Shown here: piece by piece, positions 17,759-26,234 of the stretch
Numbering within the stretch: the first letter of the stretch is position 1
Layout: each line of letters opens with the position of its first letter
Source of the DNA: Nodularia sp034931045
GTDB taxonomy: Bacteria; Cyanobacteriota; Cyanobacteriia; Cyanobacteriales; Nostocaceae
Assembly: GCF_034931045.1 (NCBI RefSeq)
Contig: NZ_JAYGHH010000006.1
Span: forward strand, 62,001 to 126,000
Direction: 5' to 3'
DNA: 64,000 bases
Translations under genes and position numbers: made by a program
The notes under the pieces: generated by a model
Told to the model about the DNA's origin: nothing
Databases searched by the model: none
What the model saw: the letters and a program-made list of their open reading frames with translations, nothing else

Positions 17759-18571
17759 CTATAACAAATCCATAAATTGATGCCGCCACAATTGAAAACA
17801 AGCCCATCCTAGTGATAGTATAATTATGCCACTAAGCAAAGCACCCCAAACTAAATTTAAATCTGGTAATGCCCCTGATAATGAAATCTGACGCAGGCTT
17901 TCAATAATTGGTGATAAAGGATTTAACCTTAAAAAAGGCTGCACTGCTTTGGGAACAATAGCTGCTGGATAAAAGACAGGACTACTAATCCACAAAACAA
18001 ATACAACTAATTCATAAAAATAAGGTAAATCTCTAAAAAATACATATAAAGCACTCACTAAAAATCCAATTCCTGTACAAACTAAAATTAGAGCTAGAAT
18101 TGGAAAAACCAGAGCTAGGACATTTACTAAACTCTGAGAATTAATAAAAGTCATAACTGCAATTAAGGGTAACACCCCAACGGCAAACTGAAATACATTT
18201 GCTGCAATCATTGATACGGGAAAAACACTGACTGGTAATTGAATTTTATTTAAAAGTGACCCATTTCCTACTACGCTACTCAAAGCTTGCATTGTGGAAG
18301 CTGAGAAAAAATTCATTACGACTAGTCCCGTAAAGGCTGCCAACATATAGTTCAGTATCGAATTACCATAATATGTAGCGAAAGCAGCCCCAAATATAGC
18401 AGTGTACAACCCTGTCATAGTCAACGGGTTCAAGAGTGACCAATAAACTCCGAGAAAAGACCCTCGGTAGCGTACTTTGAGATTTCGCGATACCAGGACG
18501 TGCAATAATTCCCAGTAGCGCTGCACTCGCAACCAATTTGAATTATCTTTAAGCGAAAGTGTCATCCTCAA
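17759..18571 (-). CDS. polysaccharide ABC exporter permease (Wzm/TagG type)
   Basis: This 270-residue membrane protein belongs to the ABC-2 export permease family for O-antigen, teichoic acid or capsule chains. Motifs include LVSRNLKVRYRGSFLGVYWSLLNPL near the start, which is highly typical of the family, then about six membrane spans and LNPLSPIIESLRQISLSG near the end. The gene is the first of the minus-strand export and assembly cluster; its ATPase follows at once. The start could be the first or third codon (MRM). Together with the ATPase it defines the pathway as ABC-dependent rather than Wzx/Wzy-dependent. Confidence 0.92.
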   Translation of the reverse strand: MRMTLSLKDNSNWLRVQRYWELLHVLVSRNLKVRYRGSFLGVYWSLLNPLTMTGLYTAIFGAAFATYYGNSILNYMLAAFTGLVVMNFFSASTMQALSSVVGNGSLLNKIQLPVSVFPVSMIAANVFQFAVGVLPLIAVMTFINSQSLVNVLALVFPILALILVCTGIGFLVSALYVFFRDLPYFYELVVFVLWISSPVFYPAAIVPKAVQPFLRLNPLSPIIESLRQISLSGALPDLNLVWGALLSGIIILSLGWACFQLWRHQFMDLL

Positions 18572-18742
18572 AAATCACCACACAGCAAAGGCTAGTTATT
18601 CGCGCATTGTATACTATCAAAGGGCAATTTGCTGCAATAGCTTGCCTTTAGAGAAATTGTTAAGCATGATAGTACCCTGGAAAGACTAGTTAATTTATCA
18701 ATGAGTTCTGCTATTTGTTTGATATTAATAACGAGTTTTTGC

Positions 18743-19417
18743 TTAACTTAAACTCTCAGGATCAACACCTAAAGCACGCAAATGTTCTGCTAGTAATTCA
18801 GCTCGTTGTCGTTCCTGATCAGCCCGTTGTCGTTCCTGTTCAACCAATTCTGCCAGTTCTGTGGGTATGAGTAATTTATCTCCTGTATCTAACCGATAAA
18901 ACCTTAACAGTTCCCCTTGTACTTCTAGGCGCAATCCTAAAGGCTGAGATAAGTTGTCAGTGATTGGGTGATAAATTTCATCCTGTAAACGATACCCCTG
19001 CAATTTTTCATTAACCCATTCGCCTTTCGGGTCAAATAACCAATATTCTAAAATGCCTAATTGTTCATACAAGAGTTTCTTTTGTTCTTGATCCTGCTTT
19101 TGAGTGCCTTTACTGGTCATTTCAAATACCACTTGCGGCACTTGACCTTCTTCCCAAACTTTGTAGTTATCTCTACCCCCAGGCTGCACATCAAAAATTA
19201 CCATAACATCTGGTGCAACTCTTAATTTGGGAAAACCCTGAGCATAATAGAGAAACTGATTTGCCAGTACTGTTGCCTGTCTACTTGTGAGGTACTGTTT
19301 CAATACTTCCAATGTAGTTAAAATGGCATACAGATGTAAGTATGTTTCCGCCACAGGTTCTCCATCAGAACTAGGATATTCAATGTTTGGATCTGCTAAC
19401 TTGATTGTGGTAGTCAT
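18743..19417 (-). CDS. Uma2 family endonuclease with coiled C-terminal tail
   Basis: This 224-residue Uma2/DUF820 protein has the PD-(D/E)XK core: RVAPDVMVIFDV (aspartate) and VPQVVFEMTSKGTQKQDQ (glutamate and lysine), then LGILEYWLFDP. The C-terminus is a charged helix, rich in ERQRAD repeats, ending AEHLRALGVDPESLS. The same ending occurs in the next gene upstream, so the pair shares a tail while the cores differ. The two genes are 14 bases apart on the same strand and probably form an operon. The biological role of the family is not established. Confidence 0.87.
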   Translation of the reverse strand: MTTTIKLADPNIEYPSSDGEPVAETYLHLYAILTTLEVLKQYLTSRQATVLANQFLYYAQGFPKLRVAPDVMVIFDVQPGGRDNYKVWEEGQVPQVVFEMTSKGTQKQDQEQKKLLYEQLGILEYWLFDPKGEWVNEKLQGYRLQDEIYHPITDNLSQPLGLRLEVQGELLRFYRLDTGDKLLIPTELAELVEQERQRADQERQRAELLAEHLRALGVDPESLS

Positions 19418-19431
19418 AGTTTTTACCTAAC

Positions 19432-20163
19432 CTAACTAAGCAAACTATCTGGGTCAACTCCTAAAGATCGCAAGTGTTCGGCCAATTGTTGCGATCGCAT
19501 TTGTTCCGCTTGTAACTGTGATTTCGCCTCAGATGCCTGTTGTTGTGCTGTTATCGCCACCTGCTGTACTGCCATAACAGCTTCCTCTGGTGTCGGCACT
19601 AAAACACCATCAGGTGTAAAGTAGCGTAATTTACTATTTTGGATACCCAAATACAGACCCAAGACTTCACTCCAGCGCCATCCATGCTCATTTGGTGTAA
19701 TTTCCTGATATTTATTGCCTACTAATTCAAACCCGACAAATTCTAAACTTTCCGGCGAAAACCAAAAATACTCAGGGGTATGAAATCGATTTTCATACAA
19801 ACTTTTCTTTAAATTTCGGTCAACATTAGCTGTACTCTCCGATAATAATTCAATAATCAAATCAGGATAACGACCATCTTCTTCCCAAACTACCCAAGAA
19901 GTGCGGGGGCGTTTTTCAGTGTCCTTCACCAAAAAAAAGTCCGGCCCACGAAAATCTCGATTGCGTAACTGCTGACGGCTAAAATAAATTGTCAGATTTG
20001 CACCGATAAAGAAATCATTGCGATCGCGCCATAGCCATTCTAAACAAGTTACTAACAGCAGTAGCTGCATATAGTGTAAAGAACTTTCCATTTCCGGCTC
20101 ATCACTTAACAACCGAGTTGCATCGGGCATTTGTTGTTCTAGCTGTTGCGCTGTGACAAACAT
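19432..20163 (-). CDS. Uma2 family endonuclease, tandem paralogue
   Basis: This is a 243-residue Uma2/DUF820 protein. The core shows FRGPDFFLVKDTEKRPR and YPDLIIELLSESTANVDRNLK, followed by RFHTPEYFWFSPESLEFVGF. After a helical region rich in glutamine it ends AEHLRSLGVDPDSLLS, nearly the same as its neighbour. It lies upstream of the other Uma2 gene and reads away from petP. The core differs enough from the neighbour that the pair is not a recent duplication. Confidence 0.87.
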   Translation of the reverse strand: MFVTAQQLEQQMPDATRLLSDEPEMESSLHYMQLLLLVTCLEWLWRDRNDFFIGANLTIYFSRQQLRNRDFRGPDFFLVKDTEKRPRTSWVVWEEDGRYPDLIIELLSESTANVDRNLKKSLYENRFHTPEYFWFSPESLEFVGFELVGNKYQEITPNEHGWRWSEVLGLYLGIQNSKLRYFTPDGVLVPTPEEAVMAVQQVAITAQQQASEAKSQLQAEQMRSQQLAEHLRSLGVDPDSLLS

Positions 20164-20257
20164 AACTATTTACCTGATTGCTTGTTGATTTAATTTTAAA
20201 CAGATGGGACACTGATTCGGCTAAACTGGGACTTGGTTTATTGCATTGTGACTAGGC

Positions 20258-20449
20258 ATGGAAATCGGACAAAAGGTTAAAGTTTTTCGTCTGCGCGATC
20301 GCGTATCTGCTTCTATTGCGAAAAAACTCGGACAAATAGGCATTATTCAAGGCTACAAAGTCACGGATGGTCGTGGAATTGGTGTAGTGGTACTGTTTGA
20401 CGATAATTCTTCCACTTGGTTTTTTGAAGATGAAATCAAACTTGTGTAA
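20258..20449 (+). CDS. petP: cytochrome b6f subunit PetP (DUF2862)
   Basis: This 63-residue soluble protein (opening MEIGQKVKVFRLRDRVS, ending STWFFEDEIKLV) matches the small SH3-like family PF11061, named PetP, a stromal-side peripheral subunit of the cytochrome b6f complex in cyanobacteria and red algae. It influences electron flow and stability of the complex. The length is typical. It sits on the plus strand 89 bases before the Get3-like gene and near chlG. Identification rests on my memory of the family pattern. Confidence 0.82.
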   Translation: MEIGQKVKVFRLRDRVSASIAKKLGQIGIIQGYKVTDGRGIGVVVLFDDNSSTWFFEDEIKLV

Positions 20450-20537
20450 TAGATCAAACTCAACGCGGAAGCTAAGAGTATTTGCCTAGTGCTAAGTTGG
20501 AGTGGAAAAGATTGGCGGTGAATATAGGAATCAAGTA

Positions 20538-21638
20538 ATGTCCCTGATATTGACATTTTTGGGCAAAGGCGGTGTAGCGCGGACTAAAATTGCGATCGCC
20601 GCCGCCAAGTTATTGGCAAGCCAAGGTAAGCGTGTACTTCTAGCAGGTTTGGCAGAACCAGTTTTACCCATTTTACTGGATCAGACCCTGACTGCTGATC
20701 CCCAGGAAATTGCTCCCAATTTACAGGTTGTGCAGTTTCAATCATCTGTATTGCTAGAACGCAACTGGGAAGAAGTGAAAAAACTGGAGGCGCAATACCT
20801 CCGCACGCCCATCTTCAAAGATGTTTATGGTCAAGAACTGGTAGTTTTACCAGGGATGGACAGCGCCCTGGCCTTAAATGCGATCCGCGAATATGATGCC
20901 AGTGGCAAATATGACGCGATTATCTACGATGGTACAGGTGATTCCTTAACCCTGAGAATGTTGGGGATGCCAGAATCTCTCAGTTGGTATGTACGGCGAT
21001 TTCAGCAATTATTTGTCAACTCAGATTTGGGAAAGACTATTGCGGAATCGCCTTTAATTCAGCCCCTAATTAGCAGCTTTTTTAATGTCAACTGGACAGC
21101 AGATAACTTTGCTCTCCCCACCAACCAAGTGAATGGTTTTTTAGACAAGGGAAAAGCAGCCCTTGCTGACCCCAATCGCGTTGCTGCCTTCTTGGTGAGT
21201 ACAGCAGACCCTCTAGAGGTGGCAAGTTCCCGTTATTTGTGGGGTAGCGCTCAACAAATCGGTTTAACCGTTGGTGGTGTAATTCTGGTATCACCTGAGC
21301 CAAACATCAACCTATCAGAAGAATTTACACCTCTGACTGTGAGTGTTGTTCCCGATGTTCCCACAGGTGAATGGCAACCTTTGATAGACGCTCTACCCAA
21401 CTTTGGAGAACAAGCACAACAAGCTCCTAAACCCATAGAAATTGACATCCATAACCGTCAAGTGCGCTTATTCTTGCCAGGTTTTGATAAAAAGCAAGTC
21501 AAACTGACGCAGTACGGGCCAGAAGTCACTGTAGAGGCAGGAGATCAACGGCGTAATCTCTTCTTACCCCCAGCACTCACTGGCAGACAGGTGACAGGAG
21601 CCAAATTTCAGAATAATTATTTGATAATTTCTTTTTAA
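20538..21638 (+). CDS. Get3/ArsA-like ATPase with C-terminal HSP20-like domain
   Basis: This is a 366-residue SIMIBI-class ATPase of the ArsA/Get3 branch. The start is taken as ATG at 20538 (MSLILTFLGKGGV), with TAGGAA before it, rather than the ATG 12 codons earlier. The N-terminal domain has the P-loop region FLGKGGVARTKIAIAAAK, KYDAIIYDGTGD for switch II and a central helical part. Residues from about 290 on form a small beta-sandwich (IHNRQVRLFLPGFDKKQVKL), the ArsA HSP20-like domain. In canonical family members the P-loop reads KGGVGKT; here glycine and lysine are replaced by alanine and arginine. It could be a targeting or chaperone ATPase with changed nucleotide handling. It lies 87 bases before chlG. 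Confidence 0.82.
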   Translation: MSLILTFLGKGGVARTKIAIAAAKLLASQGKRVLLAGLAEPVLPILLDQTLTADPQEIAPNLQVVQFQSSVLLERNWEEVKKLEAQYLRTPIFKDVYGQELVVLPGMDSALALNAIREYDASGKYDAIIYDGTGDSLTLRMLGMPESLSWYVRRFQQLFVNSDLGKTIAESPLIQPLISSFFNVNWTADNFALPTNQVNGFLDKGKAALADPNRVAAFLVSTADPLEVASSRYLWGSAQQIGLTVGGVILVSPEPNINLSEEFTPLTVSVVPDVPTGEWQPLIDALPNFGEQAQQAPKPIEIDIHNRQVRLFLPGFDKKQVKLTQYGPEVTVEAGDQRRNLFLPPALTGRQVTGAKFQNNYLIISF

Positions 21639-21725
21639 GTCCTGCTGGGTAGGGGGATGAGGTATTGAAAAAATTCTTGCCTATTCCCCGTTTCCCATTT
21701 CCTATTCATCAGTAAGTTTAGTTTT

Positions 21726-22769
21726 ATGTCAGAATCAACCCCAATTAACCCTAATTCTCAGCCAGCAGAGGCTATAGAGTCAGTTCCACCCAAAGAGGAG
21801 GAAATTACAGCCGTTGCTGACCGCAGTTCCAAGGCTCGGCAATTATTAGGCATGAAAGGCGCAGCATCAGGGGAAAAATCCATCTGGAAAATTCGCCTGC
21901 AACTAATGAAACCCATTACTTGGATTCCTTTGATTTGGGGTGTAGTCTGTGGTGCGGCTTCTTCAGGTAACTATACTTGGACACTGGAAAATGTCTTGAT
22001 GTCGGCAGCTTGTATGTTGCTTTCAGGGCCTTTACTGGCAGGTTATACCCAAACCTTAAATGAATACTATGACCGGGAAATTGATGCGGTGAATGAACCA
22101 TACCGTCCAATTCCTTCTGGTGCAATTCCCTTACCCCAAGTGATTACACAAATTTGGGTATTGTTAATCTCAGGAAATGCTCTGGCTGTTGCACTAGACG
22201 TTTGGGCAGGTAATGAATTTCCGACGATTACAACGATAGCTATTCTGGGTTCCTTTATTGCCTATATTTATTCTGCACCCCCATTAAAGTTGAAACAAAA
22301 CGGTTGGTTAGGCGGTTATGCTCTGGGTGCGAGTTATATGGCTTTTCCTTGGTGTACTGGTCATGCGCTGTTTGGCGAACTGAATTGGAAAATTGTTGTG
22401 ATTACCGTGGTTTATAGCTTGGCTGGGTTGGGTATTGCCATTGTGAATGATTTTAAAAGTGTGGAAGGCGATCGCCAGTTCGGATTAAAATCATTACCTG
22501 TAATGTTTGGTGTCACCAGAGCAGCTTGGGTTTGTGCCGTGATGATTGATGTATTTCAAGCTGTGATTGCAGTTTATTTGATCACTATTCATGAAAACTT
22601 GTATGCCGCAATTTTGCTGTTGTTAATCATCCCCCAAATCACCTTCCAGGATATGTATTTCCTCCGTGACCCTCTAAAAAATGATGTCAAATACCAAGCC
22701 AGCGCCCAACCGTTCCTAGTCTTAGGAATGCTTGTGGCTGGTATAGCCCTGGGTCATGCTGGTGTTTAA
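21726..22769 (+). CDS. chlG: chlorophyll synthase ChlG
   Basis: ChlG joins the phytyl or geranylgeranyl tail to chlorophyllide at the thylakoid membrane. The 347-residue protein belongs to the UbiA prenyltransferase superfamily. The two aspartate motifs are present: NEYYDREIDAVNEPYRPIPS for the prenyl diphosphate and IVNDFKSVEGDRQFGLKSLP for the second site. About eight membrane spans follow a polar N-terminal extension of some 60 residues. The sequence is the standard cyanobacterial form. It follows the Get3-like gene on the same strand. Confidence 0.97.
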   Translation: MSESTPINPNSQPAEAIESVPPKEEEITAVADRSSKARQLLGMKGAASGEKSIWKIRLQLMKPITWIPLIWGVVCGAASSGNYTWTLENVLMSAACMLLSGPLLAGYTQTLNEYYDREIDAVNEPYRPIPSGAIPLPQVITQIWVLLISGNALAVALDVWAGNEFPTITTIAILGSFIAYIYSAPPLKLKQNGWLGGYALGASYMAFPWCTGHALFGELNWKIVVITVVYSLAGLGIAIVNDFKSVEGDRQFGLKSLPVMFGVTRAAWVCAVMIDVFQAVIAVYLITIHENLYAAILLLLIIPQITFQDMYFLRDPLKNDVKYQASAQPFLVLGMLVAGIALGHAGV

Positions 22770-22840
22770 TATAGGGCTTGCTGTTCGCGTAGCGTGCCGT
22801 TAGGCATAAAAGTTATTTGTGAAGATAGGGAACAGGGAAC

Positions 22841-22890
22841 AGTCATTGGTCATTGGGAAGTTACCGTCTTTTCTCCCCTGCACCTGCACT
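22841..22890 (+). repeat. dispersed intergenic repeat, copy 2
   Basis: AGTCATTGGTCATTGGGAAG followed by TTACCGTCTT and a C-rich tail. It matches the copies near 903, 33528 and 42559. Confidence 0.65.
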
Positions 22891-22976
22891 GAATTTATAC
22901 TTCCTTAGTCGGAAGTAAGGAATAAGGAGTTAGGAGTTAAAATACTTCTAACTCTTAACTTTTATCAGGACTTACC

Positions 22977-23264
22977 GTGCTAGAACTGACAAATTTTTTG
23001 GTGAGGGGGATTCAACCATTATTAGTCCCTATTTGCTTTGTCACTGCTTGGAGTGTCATTATTCTCTTTGCTTCGAGTCTTTGGGTGGCAGCTAGAGATA
23101 GCGTCAGCACAGCCAAGCAAATGCATCAAATTCCATGTGCTAACTGCCAATTTTTTACCGACAATTACCACTTGAAATGCACTGTACACCCATCCACTGC
23201 TAGTACAGAAGAAGCTATTGATTGTTGTGACTATCAACCAAAGACCAATCCCATGCTTTATTAG
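22977..23264 (+). CDS. small membrane protein with cysteine-rich tail, unknown function
   Basis: This 95-residue protein starts with GTG. A membrane helix spans about residues 15-40 (VPICFVTAWSVIILFASSLW). The soluble tail has the pairs IPCANCQFF and LKCTVHPS and then DCCDY, so five cysteines in about 35 residues, which could hold a metal or form disulfides. I recall similar short proteins in filamentous cyanobacteria, without known function. It stands between chlG and an assembly gap. Confidence 0.65.
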   Translation: MLELTNFLVRGIQPLLVPICFVTAWSVIILFASSLWVAARDSVSTAKQMHQIPCANCQFFTDNYHLKCTVHPSTASTEEAIDCCDYQPKTNPMLY

Positions 23265-23645
23265 TTTAGGGCTGGCTGAAGAAATCTNNNNNNNNNNNNN
23301 NNNNNNNNNNNNNNNNNNNNNNNNNNNNNNNNNNNNNNNNNNNNNNNNNNNNNNNNNNNNNNNNNNNNNNNNNNNNNNNNNNNNNNNNNNNNNNNNNNNN
23401 NNNNNNNNNNNNNNNNNNNNNNNNNNNNNNNNNNNNNNNNNNNNNNNNNNNNNNNNNNNNNNNNNNNNNNNNNNNNNNNNNNNNNNNNNNNGTTTAGTAG
23501 TGTTAGAGAATGGGACAAAAACGTGACTCATGACCAATGAGCAAAGAATTGTGGATTTTGGGTTTACCATCTTCGTAGCTTACGCAGCGCAGAGAGGATT
23601 TTAGATTGTCGTCTAATCCAAAATCTCAAATCTAAAATTGATTGA
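23265..23645. other. intergenic region containing a 204-base assembly gap
   Basis: The sequence is missing from 23288 to 23491. The readable flanks contain spacer text such as 'gactcatgaccaatgag' and repeated 'ttttgga/aaatctcaaatctaaaat' pieces, so the gap probably sits in repeats. No gene can be supported. Confidence 0.5.
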
Positions 23646-24602
23646 CTAATGACTGATTTCTAATAAAACTTTTAAAACACCTCGATGTTGTGCTTGTTCA
23701 AAAGCAAAAACTGCATCATCCAAGGGATAGGAAGCATGAATCAAGGGTTGTACGTCTATGTTTCCTGTTGCTAGTAATTGGAGTGCTGCCGGAAAGGGAC
23801 CGCAACGAGAGCCAATCAGAGTAATTTCGTCTACAACTAAAGAAGAAGCATCTAAGCTGAGTTTGCCTGCGTAGGTGCTTTTAAGTACTAAAGTACCACG
23901 AGGACGCAAGGCGCGACGAGCGATCGCAAATCCTTCGGGATTGCCAGTACACTCTACTGATATATCAAAAGCTTTATCTATAACAGCATCAACTAAACCA
24001 GTTTTTATTCCTCTTGCTTCTAAGTTAATCAGTTTATCTCGATGCCGTCCTACTACCAACAAATTACAGCCTGTTAAAGCTAGTGTTTGGGCTACCAACT
24101 GCCCTAATTTGCCATCTCCCACCACTAGTACCCGGTCATCAGTACCTACTGCTACCTGCTGCTGAATTTCTAAGGCTGCTGCTACTGGTTCGGTAAAAGT
24201 TGCAATATCTGTTGGCACATTGTCAGGTACTGGATGTAAATTTTGTATGGGTAAACACAGATAATCAGCAAAGGCTCCGTGACGGTTAACAATGCCTAAA
24301 ACAGTGCGGTTCTCGCAATGCGTCGGTTGTCCACTCAGACAAAAACGGCAATGACCACAAACGGCGTTAATTTCTCCCACTACACGTTGATTAAGTAAGT
24401 GTTCTGGCCCTTGTGCGACTATACCAACAAACTCATGACCTAAAATGCCAGTGTAAGGATAATAACCTCTTTTAAGTTCTAGGTCAGTGTTACAGATACC
24501 TGCACGCAATACCCGCACTAATGCTTCTCCTGGTGCCGGATGAGGAACTGAAATATCTGTGCGTAGTTGCAATTGTTGATTTTCTAACCAAAGTCCTTTC
24601 AT
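23646..24602 (-). CDS. zinc-dependent alcohol/polyol dehydrogenase (MDR family)
   Basis: This medium-chain dehydrogenase oxidises an alcohol or polyol with NAD(P). The start is taken as the ATG at 24602 (MKGLWLENQQ); the open frame runs 20 codons further. Catalytic zinc residues are in GICNTDLEL (cysteine) and GILGHEFVGIV (His-Glu). The structural zinc site CGHCRFCLSGQPTHC is complete. The coenzyme-binding region is VLVVGDGKLGQLVAQ, where the canonical GxGxxG is GDGKLG. The substrate is unknown; the threonine/sorbitol dehydrogenase branch is nearest in feel. It is transcribed alone. Confidence 0.87.
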   Translation of the reverse strand: MKGLWLENQQLQLRTDISVPHPAPGEALVRVLRAGICNTDLELKRGYYPYTGILGHEFVGIVAQGPEHLLNQRVVGEINAVCGHCRFCLSGQPTHCENRTVLGIVNRHGAFADYLCLPIQNLHPVPDNVPTDIATFTEPVAAALEIQQQVAVGTDDRVLVVGDGKLGQLVAQTLALTGCNLLVVGRHRDKLINLEARGIKTGLVDAVIDKAFDISVECTGNPEGFAIARRALRPRGTLVLKSTYAGKLSLDASSLVVDEITLIGSRCGPFPAALQLLATGNIDVQPLIHASYPLDDAVFAFEQAQHRGVLKVLLEISH

Positions 24603-24743
24603 GACCATTTTTTGATTACAAACGAAGTTTATATTTATGTGGGGAGCATCCCACTTTAGCAAATGTATTTTTTCTGTTTAACTGTGGAATCAGGTTATTA
24701 CAGCTGAATAAAATATGTATCTCCTCAATATGTATACTCCAAT

Positions 24744-25301
24744 TTATGTTGCAGAAGTTACTTCATTTTTACTGAGCCAAATTACCAAATCATCTGAATG
24801 AAGTACAATCTCACTCCCTAAAGTTTTAATATATAAAAGTCCATTGCTAATGTTTAAATCTCTAACTGGATACCAAGACTCTCGTTTTTGGATTAAAAGC
24901 TCTAGGGGAATTCCTGATTTTAAAGCACTTTTGCGATATTTCCACCAAGCTCTCCAAAGCATGACAGATTTAGTACAATGCGCTTTATAGCCTTTGGGAA
25001 TTTGAAAGTATTGATACCGATAGAAACCACGATGATCTGTTTCTATTTTTCCTTTGATCAGATAATTGTGATCTGCCAAAGCTTCATTTATCAGATCCCA
25101 ATGAGATGAATTTGGATTAACCCAAAATTCGGATACCCTGTGATTGAGTTGATAGGTAGCAATTACTCCTTCAGTTTTAGCGGTTAGTTGGTTGCTCTTA
25201 TAGATGGTTTCTGCGGTCAAAGAAGGGTTTGACAACAAAACATCTTTTTTTTGGGTAGAGCTTTGTACAAACTCCCGAATTAAATCTAGACTAGACAGCA
25301 T
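24744..25301 (-). CDS. hypothetical protein, 185 residues
   Basis: No family is recognised. The protein is soluble, basic in the middle (SVMLWRAWWKYRKSALKSG) and ends with LYIKTLGSEIVLHSDDLVIWL. It has no signal peptide or catalytic motif that I can name. It lies on the minus strand between the alcohol dehydrogenase and the inositol phosphatase gene with spacers on both sides, so it is probably its own transcription unit. The length and even codon use support a real gene. Confidence 0.6.
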   Translation of the reverse strand: MLSSLDLIREFVQSSTQKKDVLLSNPSLTAETIYKSNQLTAKTEGVIATYQLNHRVSEFWVNPNSSHWDLINEALADHNYLIKGKIETDHRGFYRYQYFQIPKGYKAHCTKSVMLWRAWWKYRKSALKSGIPLELLIQKRESWYPVRDLNISNGLLYIKTLGSEIVLHSDDLVIWLSKNEVTSAT

Positions 25302-25368
25302 AAACTTGTTTTATACTCAGTATTTTGGTGTAAATAAAGCTTCTACACACTGCAATTAAGTAAATTTT

Positions 25369-26175
25369 TTAAATTTTTAAATTTTTGAGAAATGGTGTAA
25401 ATATTGGGACTAATTCCGGGCGACTGACAACCAGGGTAGGGAAAGAGCGATCGCTGTAATCTTCCCCTGATGACAAAGGAAAGGGCTTCGCTTTGAGAGA
25501 TGTCCAACTACCACCAGCCGCCTGAACAATCACCCAAGCCCCGGCGATGTCCCAAACCTTTGGTGTGGCTTCAATACCGCCTAGTGTCGCCCCAGTAGCG
25601 ACTGTGAGAAAATTATAGCTGGCTACACCCAACATCCGAATTTTACAGGGAAAGTCTGTTTGAATCACAGCAGTGCTACGGGAGCAGAGGTTAAAAAAGT
25701 GATTTTTACTAGCAGGATCATTACTACTATGAATGGGATGGTGGTTGAGAAATGCGCCTGACGGTGTTATTAAACCAGAGTCACCCGCCCAGAAACCATG
25801 AAAAGCTTGAGCTAGTGGTGGTACGTAAACATACCCAAAAATGGGGATACCTCTATATAGTAATCCCAGTGAAATTGACCAAATGGGCAGACCCCTAGTA
25901 AAGTTGGTAGTGCCATCGAGGGGGTCGATTACCCAGCACCACTCTGTACCCGGAAACACTTTGTCGCTTTCTTCGCTCAAAATGCCATAACCAGAAAAAC
26001 GAGAAGCTAACGCATCTTGAATTTCTTGATCTGCCCATTTGTCGGCTTGGGTAACTAAACTACCGTCAGCTTTTTGGGAAGCCTGGACTTTCCCAAAATC
26101 TTGCATCAGTTGCTTGCCCACTCTGGTAGTAGTGGTTTCGGCAAAATCGAGAATTGTTGTCCAGAAATCATTCAT
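25369..26175 (-). CDS. inositol monophosphatase family protein
   Basis: This is a 268-residue Mg-dependent phosphatase of the IMPase/FBPase superfamily. Metal-binding motifs are LSEESD, WVIDPLDGTTNFTRGLP and PKVWDIAGAWVIVQAAGG, all in the usual order. The substrate may be inositol phosphate, histidinol phosphate, a sugar bisphosphate or PAP; sequence alone does not decide. It precedes the PucC-like transporter gene (59 bases apart, same strand), which lies upstream and may be co-transcribed with it. Confidence 0.9.
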   Translation of the reverse strand: MNDFWTTILDFAETTTTRVGKQLMQDFGKVQASQKADGSLVTQADKWADQEIQDALASRFSGYGILSEESDKVFPGTEWCWVIDPLDGTTNFTRGLPIWSISLGLLYRGIPIFGYVYVPPLAQAFHGFWAGDSGLITPSGAFLNHHPIHSSNDPASKNHFFNLCSRSTAVIQTDFPCKIRMLGVASYNFLTVATGATLGGIEATPKVWDIAGAWVIVQAAGGSWTSLKAKPFPLSSGEDYSDRSFPTLVVSRPELVPIFTPFLKNLKI

Positions 26176-26234
26176 TAATTAATTTTCTCGCAAAGGTACT
26201 CCTGAGCCAAGACAAGATACGTATATTTACATAA

